From Myxococcales bacterium (GTDB lineage: Bacteria; Myxococcota_A; Polyangia; Polyangiales; Polyangiaceae), in NCBI GenBank assembly GCA_016706225.1, contig JADJKB010000022.1, positions 868,001 to 932,000 of the forward strand: a stretch of 64,000 nucleotides of DNA, in the 5' to 3' direction. Below the pieces are notes generated by a model. It did no database searches and was not told the origin of the DNA. It saw only the letters and a program-made list of their open reading frames with translations. Positions 19,152-28,025 of this stretch are shown here, piece by piece (within the stretch, counting starts at the first letter, position 1; each line of letters begins with the position of its first letter). A program made the position numbers and the translations under genes.

Positions 19152-19312
19152 CTAGAGCGCCGAACAGGTTTGAAGGTCGTTTGTTTTCAGCGACTTGCAA
19201 GGTGTTCGGCGCTCGCGCGCGGAGCGCGCACGGCCGAAGGCCGGGGGTTTGGGGCGCAGCCCCAACGTAAGTGTCCTAGAACACGAGCAGCGCAAGCTGA
19301 TCGGTGTTCTAG
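19152..19312. repeat. Tandem structured repeat, copy 2 (157 bp plus closing CTAG)
   Basis: Near-identical second copy. I see one inserted T and one C-to-G change (GGTTTGAAGG against GGTTGAACG) and a TAGG/TAAG difference. The long pair is at 19155-19166 and 19203-19214; the last hairpin is CTAGAACAC (19276-19284) with GTGTTCTAG (19304-19312) around a GNRA-like GCAA loop. CTAG tetranucleotides mark each unit border. About 60 bases of unremarkable DNA follow before the sdhC start. Confidence 0.92.
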
Positions 19313-19371
19313 GCGGCTCCCGTGCGTGTGGAGGTTCGGCGCGGGCCAGGCTACGGTCCGCCGAGCCCTTC

Positions 19372-20058
19372 GTGAGTGAAGACCGTGCGCCTCTCGCCGA
19401 AACGAATCGGCGAAATTTCGCGCTGCGACGCTGGATGAGTTTGACCGGCGTCGTGCCACTCGGGGTGTTCGTGCTCGCGCACCTTGCGGCGATGACCGAG
19501 GCGCTCCGCGGTTCCGCCTCCTTCGCCGGCGCGCTGTCGCACCAGACTCGGTTTCGGTTGGGCGCCGAGGCGCTGCTGCTCGGAGTGCCGCTGTTATTCC
19601 ATGCGGCGGTCGGCCTGGCCCTCGCGCGCCAGTCCCGCGCGAACGTCGGTACCTACCCCTACTCGGGGAACCTCGCGTGGGTCTTGCAGCGAGTGAGCGG
19701 GGTCGTCGTTCTGTTGTTCGTGCTCGCACACCTGTGGGAGACCCGCGTGCGGGTGCTCGTAGGCCTCGGCAGCAGCGCGGACCTGCAGACCGAGCTCTAC
19801 GCCAGCCTGTCGAGCACTGGGTTCCTCGGCATTCCCTTCGTCGCGGTCGGTTACCTCGTGGGTGTCGCCGCGACCGTGTATCACCTGGCCAACGGCGTCG
19901 TCGGTTTCGCCGCGAGCTTCGGGCTCGTGGCGTCGACCCGGAGCCTCGAGCGCGTGGCACGCATCTCCGCGCTGGTTGGCGCCCTCGTCTTTCTGGTCAG
20001 CGCAGCCACCGTGATCCAGATCGCAACGGGCAGCATTTCGCCATGGGGCGCGCAGTGA
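19372..20058 (+). CDS. sdhC: Succinate dehydrogenase/fumarate reductase cytochrome b558 subunit
   Basis: 228 aa from GTG 19372; an ATG 63 bases later would remove the conserved amphipathic N-terminus (NFALRRWMSLTGVVP). Five membrane helices anchor the complex and carry two hemes. The four expected axial His are all present: H37 (VLAHLAA), H77 (LLFHAAV), H120 (VLAHLWE) and H171 (VYHLANG), as in the Bacillus/Wolinella-type diheme anchor that reacts with menaquinone. Followed directly by the flavoprotein-like and iron-sulfur subunits, so order is sdhCAB. The tandem repeats lie in its upstream region. Confidence 0.88.
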   Translation: MSEDRAPLAETNRRNFALRRWMSLTGVVPLGVFVLAHLAAMTEALRGSASFAGALSHQTRFRLGAEALLLGVPLLFHAAVGLALARQSRANVGTYPYSGNLAWVLQRVSGVVVLLFVLAHLWETRVRVLVGLGSSADLQTELYASLSSTGFLGIPFVAVGYLVGVAATVYHLANGVVGFAASFGLVASTRSLERVARISALVGALVFLVSAATVIQIATGSISPWGAQ

Positions 20059-21566
20059 GCGCCAGCACCCAGCTTCCGACGCTCGTCGTCGGCGAGGGCA
20101 TTGCCGGGCAAACCACGGCCCTGGAGCTGGCGCGCCTGGGTGTTCCCGTGTTGCTGCTGGCTCGAGCGCCCGCTGAAGACGCCGAGAGCAGCGCGCGGCA
20201 TGACGGGATCGACGCGGCGCTCGGCGAAGACGACGACCCCGCCCGGCACCTGGAAGACTTGCTCGACATCACAGGCGCCGAGTCGCGGCCGTTTCTCGAG
20301 TCGATGACCAGCGATGCACCGGAGCTCGTGAGCTGGCTGCTCTCCCTGGACGTGCCCTTCGAGCGCACGCGCCAAGACGAGCTGGCGTTCGAGCAGCTCG
20401 CCGGCTCGAGTCGCGCGCGCAGTCTGCACGCGGGCTGCCTCACGGCTCGCCACGTCAGCCGCCGACTCTCTCAACTTCTGCTCGGCTACGAGGCGCGCGG
20501 AAAGTTCGAGCGTCACACGGCGTGTGGAGTCGTGGATCTCTTGCTCGACGCCGAGGGGCGCGCGGTTGGAGTGCTGGTCCGATCTTTCGCCACGGGTGAG
20601 GTGTCCGCGCTTCGAGCGCACGGGGTCTGCCTGTGCAGCGGCGGACACGCCGGGCTGTTCGTTGCCGACACACTCTCTCCACCATCGCTCGGCGCAGTCA
20701 CGGGCGTGGCGCTCGGACACGGCGCGCGGTTGCTGTCCCCCGAGCGAGTGAGCTGGCACCCTCACGCCTATCGCGCGGGCGGCTTCGTCAGGAAGCTGCC
20801 CCGGCGCCTCGAGAGTCTGGGCGCGAAGGTCGACGCGGGACTCCTGGATCTCACCGCCATCGATCGCGCGCCGCTCCGGATCGCGGCTGGACCCGCGCTC
20901 GAGAGCTACAGTCGCGTGACCGGCTCGGATGCCTATTCGGAGCCGATCGTGGTGTCGCGCACACCGGATCGGACGCTAGGGGGTCTGTTCATCGGCCACG
21001 ATACGGACCCGGAGTCACCGCTCTGCCACAACACTACCATTCCGGGGCTGTACGCCGCGGGAGGGATCACGGGCGCGTATTTCGGGCAGGCAACCACGCC
21101 GGGCACGCCGCTCTTGGCCGCGCTGCACGGGGGCAAACGCGCGGCTCGGGCCGTGGCGCGTTTCCGCGACAAAACCGCCGCCGCGACCGGCGACACCGAG
21201 CGCTTGGCCCGTGACGCAGAAAAGCAGGCGTTGCTGCGGACCGAGCGTCTGCTCGAACGAAAGAGCAAGAGTGACGATACACCCGCAAAGGTCGCGCACG
21301 AGCTGCGGCAGGCGATGGCCCAGCACCTGGCCGCGACCCTCGCAACGGCGGAGCTAAGACACAAACTCGACGAGCTCGAGGGGCGCCTCGAGGAAGTCGG
21401 CCTGGGTGACGATGCCTACGTGGCCAACCAGGCTCTCGCCGCCTTCGACGAGCTGTCGCCCGCGCTCGCACTCGCGCGGGCCATCGCTGTCGTCATCGAA
21501 GCCGACACGAGCAACGACGCTGTCGCCGGCGCGGCAGCATCGGAACCAGCTCCGGAGGCGCCATGA
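20043..21566 (+). CDS. Divergent SdhA-like flavoprotein
   Basis: 507 aa (503 if the GTGA-overlapping GTG at 20055 is used), against about 580-640 for normal SdhA/FrdA. The FAD fold is clear: VVGEGIAGQTTALELARLG at the start and IPGLYAAGGITGAYFGQ near 330. But where SdhA has HSxxAQGGIN, with the His that binds FAD covalently, this has ESSARHDGIDAAL. The GTxHHRT-type segment is SSRARSLHAG, and after SWHPHAYRAGG the catalytic RGEGG Arg motif cannot be found. Sits in the SdhA position between sdhC and sdhB, overlapping both. Either a structural stand-in or an enzyme for another substrate. Confidence 0.75.
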   Translation: MGRAVSASTQLPTLVVGEGIAGQTTALELARLGVPVLLLARAPAEDAESSARHDGIDAALGEDDDPARHLEDLLDITGAESRPFLESMTSDAPELVSWLLSLDVPFERTRQDELAFEQLAGSSRARSLHAGCLTARHVSRRLSQLLLGYEARGKFERHTACGVVDLLLDAEGRAVGVLVRSFATGEVSALRAHGVCLCSGGHAGLFVADTLSPPSLGAVTGVALGHGARLLSPERVSWHPHAYRAGGFVRKLPRRLESLGAKVDAGLLDLTAIDRAPLRIAAGPALESYSRVTGSDAYSEPIVVSRTPDRTLGGLFIGHDTDPESPLCHNTTIPGLYAAGGITGAYFGQATTPGTPLLAALHGGKRAARAVARFRDKTAAATGDTERLARDAEKQALLRTERLLERKSKSDDTPAKVAHELRQAMAQHLAATLATAELRHKLDELEGRLEEVGLGDDAYVANQALAAFDELSPALALARAIAVVIEADTSNDAVAGAAASEPAPEAP

Positions 21567-22297
21567 GCGAAAAGCTGGTGCTGCGTATCTTGCGTCAGGA
21601 CTCGCCCGCTGAGCTCGAGACCCGTCGCTTCGAAGAGTTCGAGGTCGAGGGCGCAGCCGGGGACAGCATCGCGACGGCGCTGCACACGATCGCCAAGCAC
21701 CCCGTTACCCGCGAAGGCAAACCCGTGGCGCCGATCGCGTTCGAGTCCAACTGCCGCGCCGATGGCTGCAGCGCCTGTACGATGCTGGTCAACGGACACG
21801 TGCGACCCGCGTGTCGCACGCCGCTCCACGAGGCCCGCCCCAAGCGCGGGAGCATCGTGCTCGAGCCGCTGAGCAAGTTCCCGGTCGTGCGCGATCTGAT
21901 CGTCGACAAGGCTCGACTCCGCACCGCCCGGCTGAAGCTCGGCGCCTGGCTGGACGCGGAAGCGGAAGGCCCGCTCCCGGTCCCGCGAGCCTTGGCTGGG
22001 TTCGATCGCTGCACGGAGTGTGGAGCCTGCGTCGAGGCCTGTCCCGAGACGTCGAATGCAGCCTTCGTCGGCGCGGCCGCGCTCAACGAAGTGAGTTTCC
22101 TGAACCGGACCGGCGCCGGCGCGGCGCGGGGCGCGGCTCGCCTCGCGGCCGCAATGGCAGCAGGCGGCGTCGCGAGCTGCGGAAAAGCTCGTGTTTGCGT
22201 CGAGGTCTGCCCGGAGCGCATGCCGCTCTTCGACTCGATCCTGGACCTGGAACACAACACCACTCGACTCTGGCTCCGGACCCTATTACGCCGCTGA
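21563..22297 (+). CDS. sdhB: Succinate dehydrogenase/fumarate reductase iron-sulfur subunit
   Basis: 244 aa, coupled to the preceding gene through ATGA (21563-21566). All cluster ligands are present: C64, C69, C72 and C84 for [2Fe-2S]; C150, C153, C156 and C216 for [4Fe-4S]; C160, C206 and C212 for [3Fe-4S]. It should carry electrons between the flavoprotein and the heme anchor in the membrane. Its normality contrasts with the odd SdhA beside it. Confidence 0.9.
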   Translation: MSEKLVLRILRQDSPAELETRRFEEFEVEGAAGDSIATALHTIAKHPVTREGKPVAPIAFESNCRADGCSACTMLVNGHVRPACRTPLHEARPKRGSIVLEPLSKFPVVRDLIVDKARLRTARLKLGAWLDAEAEGPLPVPRALAGFDRCTECGACVEACPETSNAAFVGAAALNEVSFLNRTGAGAARGAARLAAAMAAGGVASCGKARVCVEVCPERMPLFDSILDLEHNTTRLWLRTLLRR

Positions 22298-22305
22298 CGT
22301 CAACC

Positions 22306-22740
22306 ATGCCTCGCTGCTACCTGCTCGCGGTGTCGAGCGGCTCGTCCCTCGATCAACACTCGAACAACGTCACGCTGTTCAACTTGGTCGAGCAGCTCAA
22401 CATTCCGCCGAATGCACCCCCGCCCCCAGGTGGGTTCCTGCCGCTGGAGCTACACGCGTACTTCGACATCGCCCCGACGGAGATGTCGCAGACCTTTCAG
22501 GTGCGCATCGCGATGGTTGGCGAGTCCGGTCTCGAGACCTACACGGAGCCCTTCGACTTCAAGTCCGCGACTCCCCGCTTTCGAACTCGATCACTCGGGT
22601 TACCCATCCCGAGTGTGAACGGCATGTATCAAGTGCGAGTCGACGTTCGTCGTGAAGGCACCGGGGAGTGGCGACGAGACAGCGCGGCGTGGCCCATCGC
22701 GCTGGTCGAACACACACCACGTCCCACCGTCACACACTGA
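22306..22740 (+). CDS. Small beta-rich protein of unknown function
   Basis: 144 aa, starting 8 bases after the sdhB stop. Begins MPRCYLLAVSSGSSLDQHSNN with no signal peptide. A Pro loop (NIPPNAPPPPGG) is followed by alternating strands (LPLELHAYFDIAP, FQVRIAMVGESG, GMYQVRVDVRREGTGEWRRD) like an Ig-type sandwich; the layout recalls DUF6941-like cytoplasmic proteins, which I offer only as a hint. Probably co-transcribed with sdhCAB but without an obvious role in the complex. Confidence 0.7.
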   Translation: MPRCYLLAVSSGSSLDQHSNNVTLFNLVEQLNIPPNAPPPPGGFLPLELHAYFDIAPTEMSQTFQVRIAMVGESGLETYTEPFDFKSATPRFRTRSLGLPIPSVNGMYQVRVDVRREGTGEWRRDSAAWPIALVEHTPRPTVTH

Positions 22741-22752
22741 CGGCGACGTACA

Positions 22753-24147
22753 TCAGGGTGCGCCACCGTCGCCGAAGAAGAACGGCTGGCACCCGTTGGG
22801 CGTCACGATTCCGCAAGGTCCGTTCGGTGTCATGCAGCAGGGTTTGACCGGTCCAGGGCTAGGACATGCGGCTGGGTTGCACGTCCCCGCGCCGCCGCTG
22901 CCGCCAGCCCCGGCCACACCGCCAGCGCCGCCAGAGCCGCCGCACTTACCGCAGCCGAGGGAGGTGACCTCGCTCACACAGATGCCGTCCCAGTTGTTGT
23001 TGCAGCAGAAGGGATCTTGCGGGCAGACACACTTGTAGACGCTCGGATCACCACAGCCGGCCCATTGCTGAGTCGTGCAGCAATCGCCGGTGAACGCGCC
23101 GCCAGCGCCGGTTCCGCCGAAGCCCGCGACGCCACCAAAACCGCCGCCGCCGAAGCCGCCGCCACCGCCGGCGCCACCAAAACCGCCGCCGCACTTGGTT
23201 GGTGGCGGTCCGCCGGTCTGCCAGGTCTCGACGCAACCCAGATCGATGATGCCGAACCAGGTGCCGCAGATGCCGCTCGGTTTGCAGCAACCCGGCAGCG
23301 ATTGGCCCTGCGGTGTCGGCTGCGACGGACAGGTGGGATCGATCTTGCCGGGCTGATTCTTCTGCACACAAGCCGCCGGGAGCGGCACGAATTGTGAGAT
23401 GGGCGTGGTGTCGAGCCCGCACACGAACGGCCCGAACGACGGGCAGCAGCCTTGAAGCACGATGGGAGTGTTCGGAACTTGTTTGGGCGGACACGGCACG
23501 GGGCCGCAGTTCGGAACGCCACCCGAGCCACCGAACGGCATGCCACCAAAACCGCCACCGCCTGGGGGTGCGCCACCGGAGCCACCACCGCCGAAGGGCA
23601 TGCCGCCGAAACCGCCACCGCCGAAGCCGCCGGTCCCGCCGCAGAATCCGCAGCCGAGCGAGTCGACCTCACTGGCGCACAAGCTGTCCCATTGATTCGA
23701 GCAGCAGTACCCGTCCTGCGCGCACACACATTTGGCAACATCGGGTGACGAACAACCGGGGAACGGGTGTTCGAAACAACAATCACCCGATGTGCCACCG
23801 GTGCCACCGAAACCACCGCCGCCGAAGCCACCGCCGCCGAAGGGTGTGCCGCCGAAACCCCCTGGGGGCGCGCCGCCAAATCCACCACCGCCTGGGGGTG
23901 CACCACCGAAGCCGCCGCCACCGAACGGAGTGCCGCCAAATCCGCCGCCACCGAAGGGCGTGCCGCCAAAGCCGCCACCGCCGAAAGGTGTGCCGCCGAA
24001 GCCGGCTGCACCCAGGCCTCCGCTAGCGGACACGCCGCCGGTACCGCCGGTGCCATCGAGACGAAGCTCATCACCCGTGCGCGCACCGCAGCCCGCGAGC
24101 CAATATCCGCCCAGCGAGAGCAGCAGCGCGGCTTTCCCGATCCGCAT
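22753..24147 (-). CDS. Gly-rich lipoprotein with two Cys-rich domains
   Basis: 464 aa. Lipobox LAGC (about Cys 20), then a low-complexity tether of GGTPFGGGGFGG-type units. Two copies of a Cys-rich domain follow, one starting GDCCFEHPFPGC and one GDCCTTQQWAGC; both continue KCVCxQDxxCCxNxWDxxCxSEVxSLGCG. Further CC-containing motifs (QGCCPSFGPFVCG, GCCKPSGICG) lie between them. The same Cys-rich domain occurs once in the 34.1-36.1 kb protein. Extracellular, disulfide-rich, probably adhesive or structural; no enzymatic motif. Confidence 0.78.
   Translation of the reverse strand: MRIGKAALLLSLGGYWLAGCGARTGDELRLDGTGGTGGVSASGGLGAAGFGGTPFGGGGFGGTPFGGGGFGGTPFGGGGFGGAPPGGGGFGGAPPGGFGGTPFGGGGFGGGGFGGTGGTSGDCCFEHPFPGCSSPDVAKCVCAQDGYCCSNQWDSLCASEVDSLGCGFCGGTGGFGGGGFGGMPFGGGGSGGAPPGGGGFGGMPFGGSGGVPNCGPVPCPPKQVPNTPIVLQGCCPSFGPFVCGLDTTPISQFVPLPAACVQKNQPGKIDPTCPSQPTPQGQSLPGCCKPSGICGTWFGIIDLGCVETWQTGGPPPTKCGGGFGGAGGGGGFGGGGFGGVAGFGGTGAGGAFTGDCCTTQQWAGCGDPSVYKCVCPQDPFCCNNNWDGICVSEVTSLGCGKCGGSGGAGGVAGAGGSGGAGTCNPAACPSPGPVKPCCMTPNGPCGIVTPNGCQPFFFGDGGAP
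23791..24030. repeat. Low-complexity Gly-codon repeat
   Basis: Imperfect short-unit repeat of CCGCCGAAG/CCACCGCCG type (read on the plus strand) that encodes the FGGTPFGGGGFGG tether on the minus strand. Units differ mainly at synonymous and F/P positions, so the array has expanded but is not identical. Prone to length variation and to assembly error. Confidence 0.75.
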
Positions 24148-24311
24148 GCCGAAATCATGCGCCGAACCGGCCAATGCGTCCACTTCGCGGGAATCGACGC
24201 GACCGCAGCATTTTCCGCCCTGGCTGGTACGCCGCTGGGGTGGTCCGAACTGACGTGCAATTCGTATCCATGGGACTAGACTCCCCGCACACACGCCGGG
24301 GACGTGGGGAC

Positions 24312-24632
24312 ATGAGCCAGCCAGAGCACGAGCAAGAACCGAGCAGTGACAGCTCGGTTTCGCGCAAACGAAGTGGCACTCGCCGCATCGATGGCCCAGC
24401 CGCGTCCGAGCCAGTCGTCGTGCCGCCGGCGCCAAAGCTCCCCAGCTTGGGCTGGGTGCCGGGCTCCGAGCAAGACCACATCCCCACGCAACCCGAACAC
24501 GACGCTCCGTCGAATCACGGCGAGACCGTGCCGGCGCCCCAGCGCCAATCCACCCTCGACGTCGTGATGCCGGACGACGACGACGACGACGATCGCGACA
24601 CGATCCCGTCGCCACCCCCGCCGCGAGACTGA
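24312..24632 (+). CDS. Small disordered acidic protein
   Basis: 106 aa, start at ATG 24312 behind GGGGA. Ser/Pro/Glu/Gln-rich with no predicted fold; ends with a run of seven Asp (DDDDDDDRDTIPSPPPPRD). No signal peptide or membrane segment. Divergent from the Gly-rich lipoprotein gene, with which it shares a 164-base upstream region. Function unknown; a chance frame is possible but composition and start signal favour a gene. Confidence 0.5.
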   Translation: MSQPEHEQEPSSDSSVSRKRSGTRRIDGPAASEPVVVPPAPKLPSLGWVPGSEQDHIPTQPEHDAPSNHGETVPAPQRQSTLDVVMPDDDDDDDRDTIPSPPPPRD

Positions 24633-24690
24633 GCGGGTTCGCGCCGCGCTCGTTGCGTGCCCAGCGCGCTTCGCCGCTCGATCAGCCGCG

Positions 24691-26319
24691 TCAGTTACAG
24701 TTCTTCGCGCCCGCCACCGCGCAGCGATTCGCGCGCACCTTGGTGTAGACCGGATACGGCGTGCCATCCGGCTTGGCCCAGGCAAACTTGTCCCAGGCCG
24801 AGTCGCGCAAGATGAACGGGGTCACACCGATGATGTTCGGGTGGGTGGTCCAGACGTTCTTCACTGCCTGCACGCTGAAGTCGGCGACCTGATCGCGGCT
24901 CCAGTTCTGGCCGTCGCCGCTGATGGTCCACCCGGTCTCGGTGATCACGACTGACATGCTGTTCTTGCCGATCGCCGCCAGCTCCTTCTCGAAATATTTG
25001 AGGCCGGTCATGGCCTCGGAGTAGGCCACGAAGAATCCCCAACCCTCACCTTTGGCCGGGTACGAGTGCGCGGCGAACGCGTCGATCTTGTTGAACACGC
25101 CGGGCACCGCCTGGTTCATGAGAGTCAAGAACGTGGCCGAGAGTGTGCCGGCCGCGAAGTTGCTGGTCCCACACTGACACCACGCCACACCACCGGGAGC
25201 GAGGGCGCCATTCAAGACTTTGATCCGGGGATCACCGATCGAGTGGAGCGCATCCGCGACGTCGCTCAGCATGTGGGCGTACTCGCTGGCGATGGTCTTG
25301 TCGGAGAGTGTCCCCGCCGAGGCGTCGCATTGCCACTCGTCACATAGGTTCGGCTCGTTGTGGATCTGAACGTAGAGCGGCCAGTTGGCGCGCAACGGCA
25401 GGTCCTGGATCACGGCTTTGTAGGCTTGTGCCAGCTTCTTGTAGGCCGTCGGACTCTCACCCATGTTGCGCACACGACGATCTCCCCACGGCGGAGCCAT
25501 CCGGATCACCGGGATCAAGTCCTTGGCGTACGCTTGCTGGATGCTGCTCTTCCAGCTCGGGTCGGCGCTGGTCCTGCTTGGCGTGATGTCAGCGAAGATC
25601 ACCAGATACCAGCCGCCAGGTCCCGCCAGCTTCGCGGTCAGATCCGCGTCCGTCGCGTCGCCTGGGTTCACGAGTCCCATGCCATAACGGTTCGCGGGAG
25701 GCGGACCGCTGGTCGTGCCGCCGGTACCGCCGCCACTGGGAGCGCCGCCACCACCGGGTGCGCCCCCGCCACCGCTCGACGTCCCGCCGCTGCCTCCGCT
25801 CGTGACCGAGTGGATCTGGCACGTCGCGACCGTGGTGCCCGCGTTGCCGTTCTTGTCTTTCTTGAACGTCAGGTCCAGGACGCCGGCACCGTGACCGCTC
25901 ACGGTCCACGTCCACTTCCAAGGCTTCGAGCCGTTGACACCCACCCACGCGCTCGACGGAGCTCCGGGTCCCGAGACCTCGAGGTCGACGTAGGCGTAGG
26001 GTGTGTTGTCCGCCAGCGTGACGTCGAAGGGCACACCCACCGTCGCCGGTTCGTTGACGCTGAAGCGCGAGTCGCAGGGGAGCGGGGTCAACCCGCCGCT
26101 GCCGCCGTCACCACCACTGCCGCCGCTGGGGCCGCCGCTCGCACCGCCGCCGCTCACCCAGCCGCCGCCTCCGGACACGCCGGTCCCGCCGCTGCCGCCC
26201 TTGCCGCCCCCGCCGCTCGCGCTGCCGCCGCTCCCCTCGTCACTGGGATCGGTGCCACACGCGAGCGCCAGGATCGACGCCAGCAAGATCGACGAGCGTG
26301 TCTTCAGCCGGCTTCCCAT
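24691..26319 (-). CDS. Lipoprotein glycoside hydrolase-like (clan GH-A) with N-terminal beta domain
   Basis: 542 aa from ATG 26319. Lipobox ALAC (Cys 21), Gly/Ser tether, an Ig-like domain (about 80-180), a second Gly tether, then a TIM-barrel glycosidase-like domain. The clan GH-A signs are an Asn-Glu-Pro at the end of strand 4 (IHNEPNLC, Glu 322, acid/base) and ITETGW (Glu 461, nucleophile). Substrate cannot be read from sequence; such proteins in myxobacteria act on outside polysaccharides. Divergent from the acyltransferase-like gene with only 48 bases between. Confidence 0.75.
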   Translation of the reverse strand: MGSRLKTRSSILLASILALACGTDPSDEGSGGSASGGGGKGGSGGTGVSGGGGWVSGGGASGGPSGGSGGDGGSGGLTPLPCDSRFSVNEPATVGVPFDVTLADNTPYAYVDLEVSGPGAPSSAWVGVNGSKPWKWTWTVSGHGAGVLDLTFKKDKNGNAGTTVATCQIHSVTSGGSGGTSSGGGGAPGGGGAPSGGGTGGTTSGPPPANRYGMGLVNPGDATDADLTAKLAGPGGWYLVIFADITPSRTSADPSWKSSIQQAYAKDLIPVIRMAPPWGDRRVRNMGESPTAYKKLAQAYKAVIQDLPLRANWPLYVQIHNEPNLCDEWQCDASAGTLSDKTIASEYAHMLSDVADALHSIGDPRIKVLNGALAPGGVAWCQCGTSNFAAGTLSATFLTLMNQAVPGVFNKIDAFAAHSYPAKGEGWGFFVAYSEAMTGLKYFEKELAAIGKNSMSVVITETGWTISGDGQNWSRDQVADFSVQAVKNVWTTHPNIIGVTPFILRDSAWDKFAWAKPDGTPYPVYTKVRANRCAVAGAKNCN

Positions 26320-26367
26320 GTGCACCTCGGAAGGTCATTGTACCGCCGGAGCCCCGCGCGCGAAGAG

Positions 26368-27444
26368 ATGCCGAGCGAGAGCAGCCATTTGGCGGCAAGT
26401 TCCGCCACAAACCGCAGCGAGCCGGGGCTCGATCTCTACCGCGCGCTCGTGGTGTTGATGATGTTCGTCGTACATGCGCACCGCCTGCAGAGCGGGCCTG
26501 GGAGTGGCCAGCTCGAGCGCAGCCTCGCGTTTTTCATGTGGGCCGAGCCGTACATCGCCGCGTCGTTCTTGTTCATCGCTGGTGTGGCCCTGGTGCTGGC
26601 GCACCAGAAGCTGGGGGCGGGCTTGCTGCGGAAGGTCGCCGGGCGCGCCGTGGGTCTGTACGTGCTCGCGAGCGTGCTGTTCGTGCCGCAGTTCGGCGTC
26701 GAGTTTCCTGACCTGCTCGTGTCACCGGGGATCTTGTCGGCGATCGCCATCGCCGTGTTCGTATGCGCGGCAGCGCTCGTCAGCCGTGCTCCGAGAGCAA
26801 GTCTCGCGGCAATCACCTGCGTCGTGCTCGGCACCACCGCCTGGCTCGACTGGAGTGGCGCGACCGTCCCTGGGCTCAACGCTGGCCCCGGGGGTGCGAT
26901 TCCGCTGATCGCTTTCACCGGCATGGGCGCGCTCTTCGCGCTGAGCCGCGCGCGCAACGGGTCACGCACGCCAGGCATTGCTTTCGCGATTTCCGTCGTG
27001 CTGTTCGTCGTCGTGATTGCGAGCGGCGCGCGCTGGACCACGGAGCGGAGCTCCTTTTACGGCGTGCACGACGGCTTGCTCGCGCTCGACTCCCTCGGCG
27101 CGGCGGGTCCAAAGCGCGCGGTCTCGTTCTGGAACCACTCCGCGCTCGGCGCGCTTGGACTGTGCCTGCCGCTCGGCGCCTCGTTGCTCGGCCTCTTGCG
27201 CATTGGCAGAGGGCTGGCGCAAACGCGGCCTCTCTACCCGCTGCTTGCGCTGGGACGCCACGCGCTGCTCGCCTACATCGCACACCTCGGAGTGCTCGGG
27301 GTCGTCGAGCTGAGCGGCGCCGCGCCCGCTACTTCCACCGGAACTTGGGGCCTGGTCGCCCTGCTCTCGGCTGGCGCGCTGGCGGGGTCCGTGGCACTCG
27401 ACGGATTCCAGCGGGCACGGCGCGCGCGCGCACGGCAGGCTTAG
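26368..27444 (+). CDS. Multi-pass membrane acyltransferase-like protein
   Basis: 358 aa from ATG 26368 (GAAGAG upstream). About ten membrane helices fill the protein. The opening, LDLYRALVVLMMFVVHAHRL, resembles the first helix of the DUF1624/HGSNAT and OpgC-like families, where a His on that helix is catalytic. A late helix ALGRHALLAYIAHLGVLGVVE is also typical. Probably adds acyl groups to a glycan or lipid head group at the inner membrane; identity of donor and acceptor unknown. Confidence 0.65.
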   Translation: MPSESSHLAASSATNRSEPGLDLYRALVVLMMFVVHAHRLQSGPGSGQLERSLAFFMWAEPYIAASFLFIAGVALVLAHQKLGAGLLRKVAGRAVGLYVLASVLFVPQFGVEFPDLLVSPGILSAIAIAVFVCAAALVSRAPRASLAAITCVVLGTTAWLDWSGATVPGLNAGPGGAIPLIAFTGMGALFALSRARNGSRTPGIAFAISVVLFVVVIASGARWTTERSSFYGVHDGLLALDSLGAAGPKRAVSFWNHSALGALGLCLPLGASLLGLLRIGRGLAQTRPLYPLLALGRHALLAYIAHLGVLGVVELSGAAPATSTGTWGLVALLSAGALAGSVALDGFQRARRARARQA

Positions 27445-27500
27445 CGGGCGCACACAAATTTCGGGCGCCAAAGCACCGCGCCGGATACTCTTCACGAGCC

Positions 27501-28019
27501 ATGCGAGCCTGGATGCTACTGCTGGGGGTCTGGGTCACTGCCTGTACGTCCACCACGGAAAATCCAGACAACGGCAGCGGCGGCGCGAGCTCGGGCGGGG
27601 GTTCCACTTCGACTGGCGGCAGCGGCGCCGCGGCGGGTGGGCTCAGCGCGGGCGCGGGCGGTAGCGGGGGCGTGAGCGGCAGCGGGGGTGTGAGCGGCAG
27701 CGGGGGCACCGCAACGACCGGCGGAACCGGTGGCACCACCTCGACCGGGGGCATGGGCGGGTCGGGCGCGGGCGGTACGGGAGGCGTCGCCGCAATGGGA
27801 GGCACTGGCGCAATGGGAGGCACTTCGGCGACAGGAGGCACTTCGGCGACGGGAGGCACCGGCGGAGCCTGCGTGGAGCCCACGCAGCCAACCGCACCCT
27901 GTAACCAGGCTCCGATCGTCACCAGCAGCTGCAGCAATCCGCCCGACGCTTGCTGCTTCTTGAAGCAGGCTTACCTGTGCAAGTGCGACGGTAAGTGGGC
28001 GCTCGGCTCGAGCTGCTGA
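27501..28019 (+). CDS. Lipoprotein with Gly/Thr-rich repeat stalk and small Cys-rich head
   Basis: 172 aa. Lipobox VTAC (Cys 15). Residues 25-120 are a stalk of GGTGG, GSGGV and ATGGTS units. The last 50 residues form a compact head with eight Cys (PCNQAP, SCSNPPDACCFLKQAYLCKC, SSC). No catalytic motif. The head lacks the tryptophan-bearing CCxNxWD pattern of the other Cys-rich proteins in this window. Confidence 0.72.
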   Translation: MRAWMLLLGVWVTACTSTTENPDNGSGGASSGGGSTSTGGSGAAAGGLSAGAGGSGGVSGSGGVSGSGGTATTGGTGGTTSTGGMGGSGAGGTGGVAAMGGTGAMGGTSATGGTSATGGTGGACVEPTQPTAPCNQAPIVTSSCSNPPDACCFLKQAYLCKCDGKWALGSSC

Positions 28020-28025
28020 TTCCGC

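Noticed and set aside
18996..19312. Insertion sequence
   Set aside because: The repeats have terminal inverted stretches, but there is no transposase gene and the units are in direct tandem order, so IS status is not supported; a transposase-free element remains possible.
23791..24030. Regular short repeats that could suggest a CRISPR-like array
   Set aside because: Unit length is a multiple of three, there are no unique spacers, and the frame codes a continuous Gly-rich tether.
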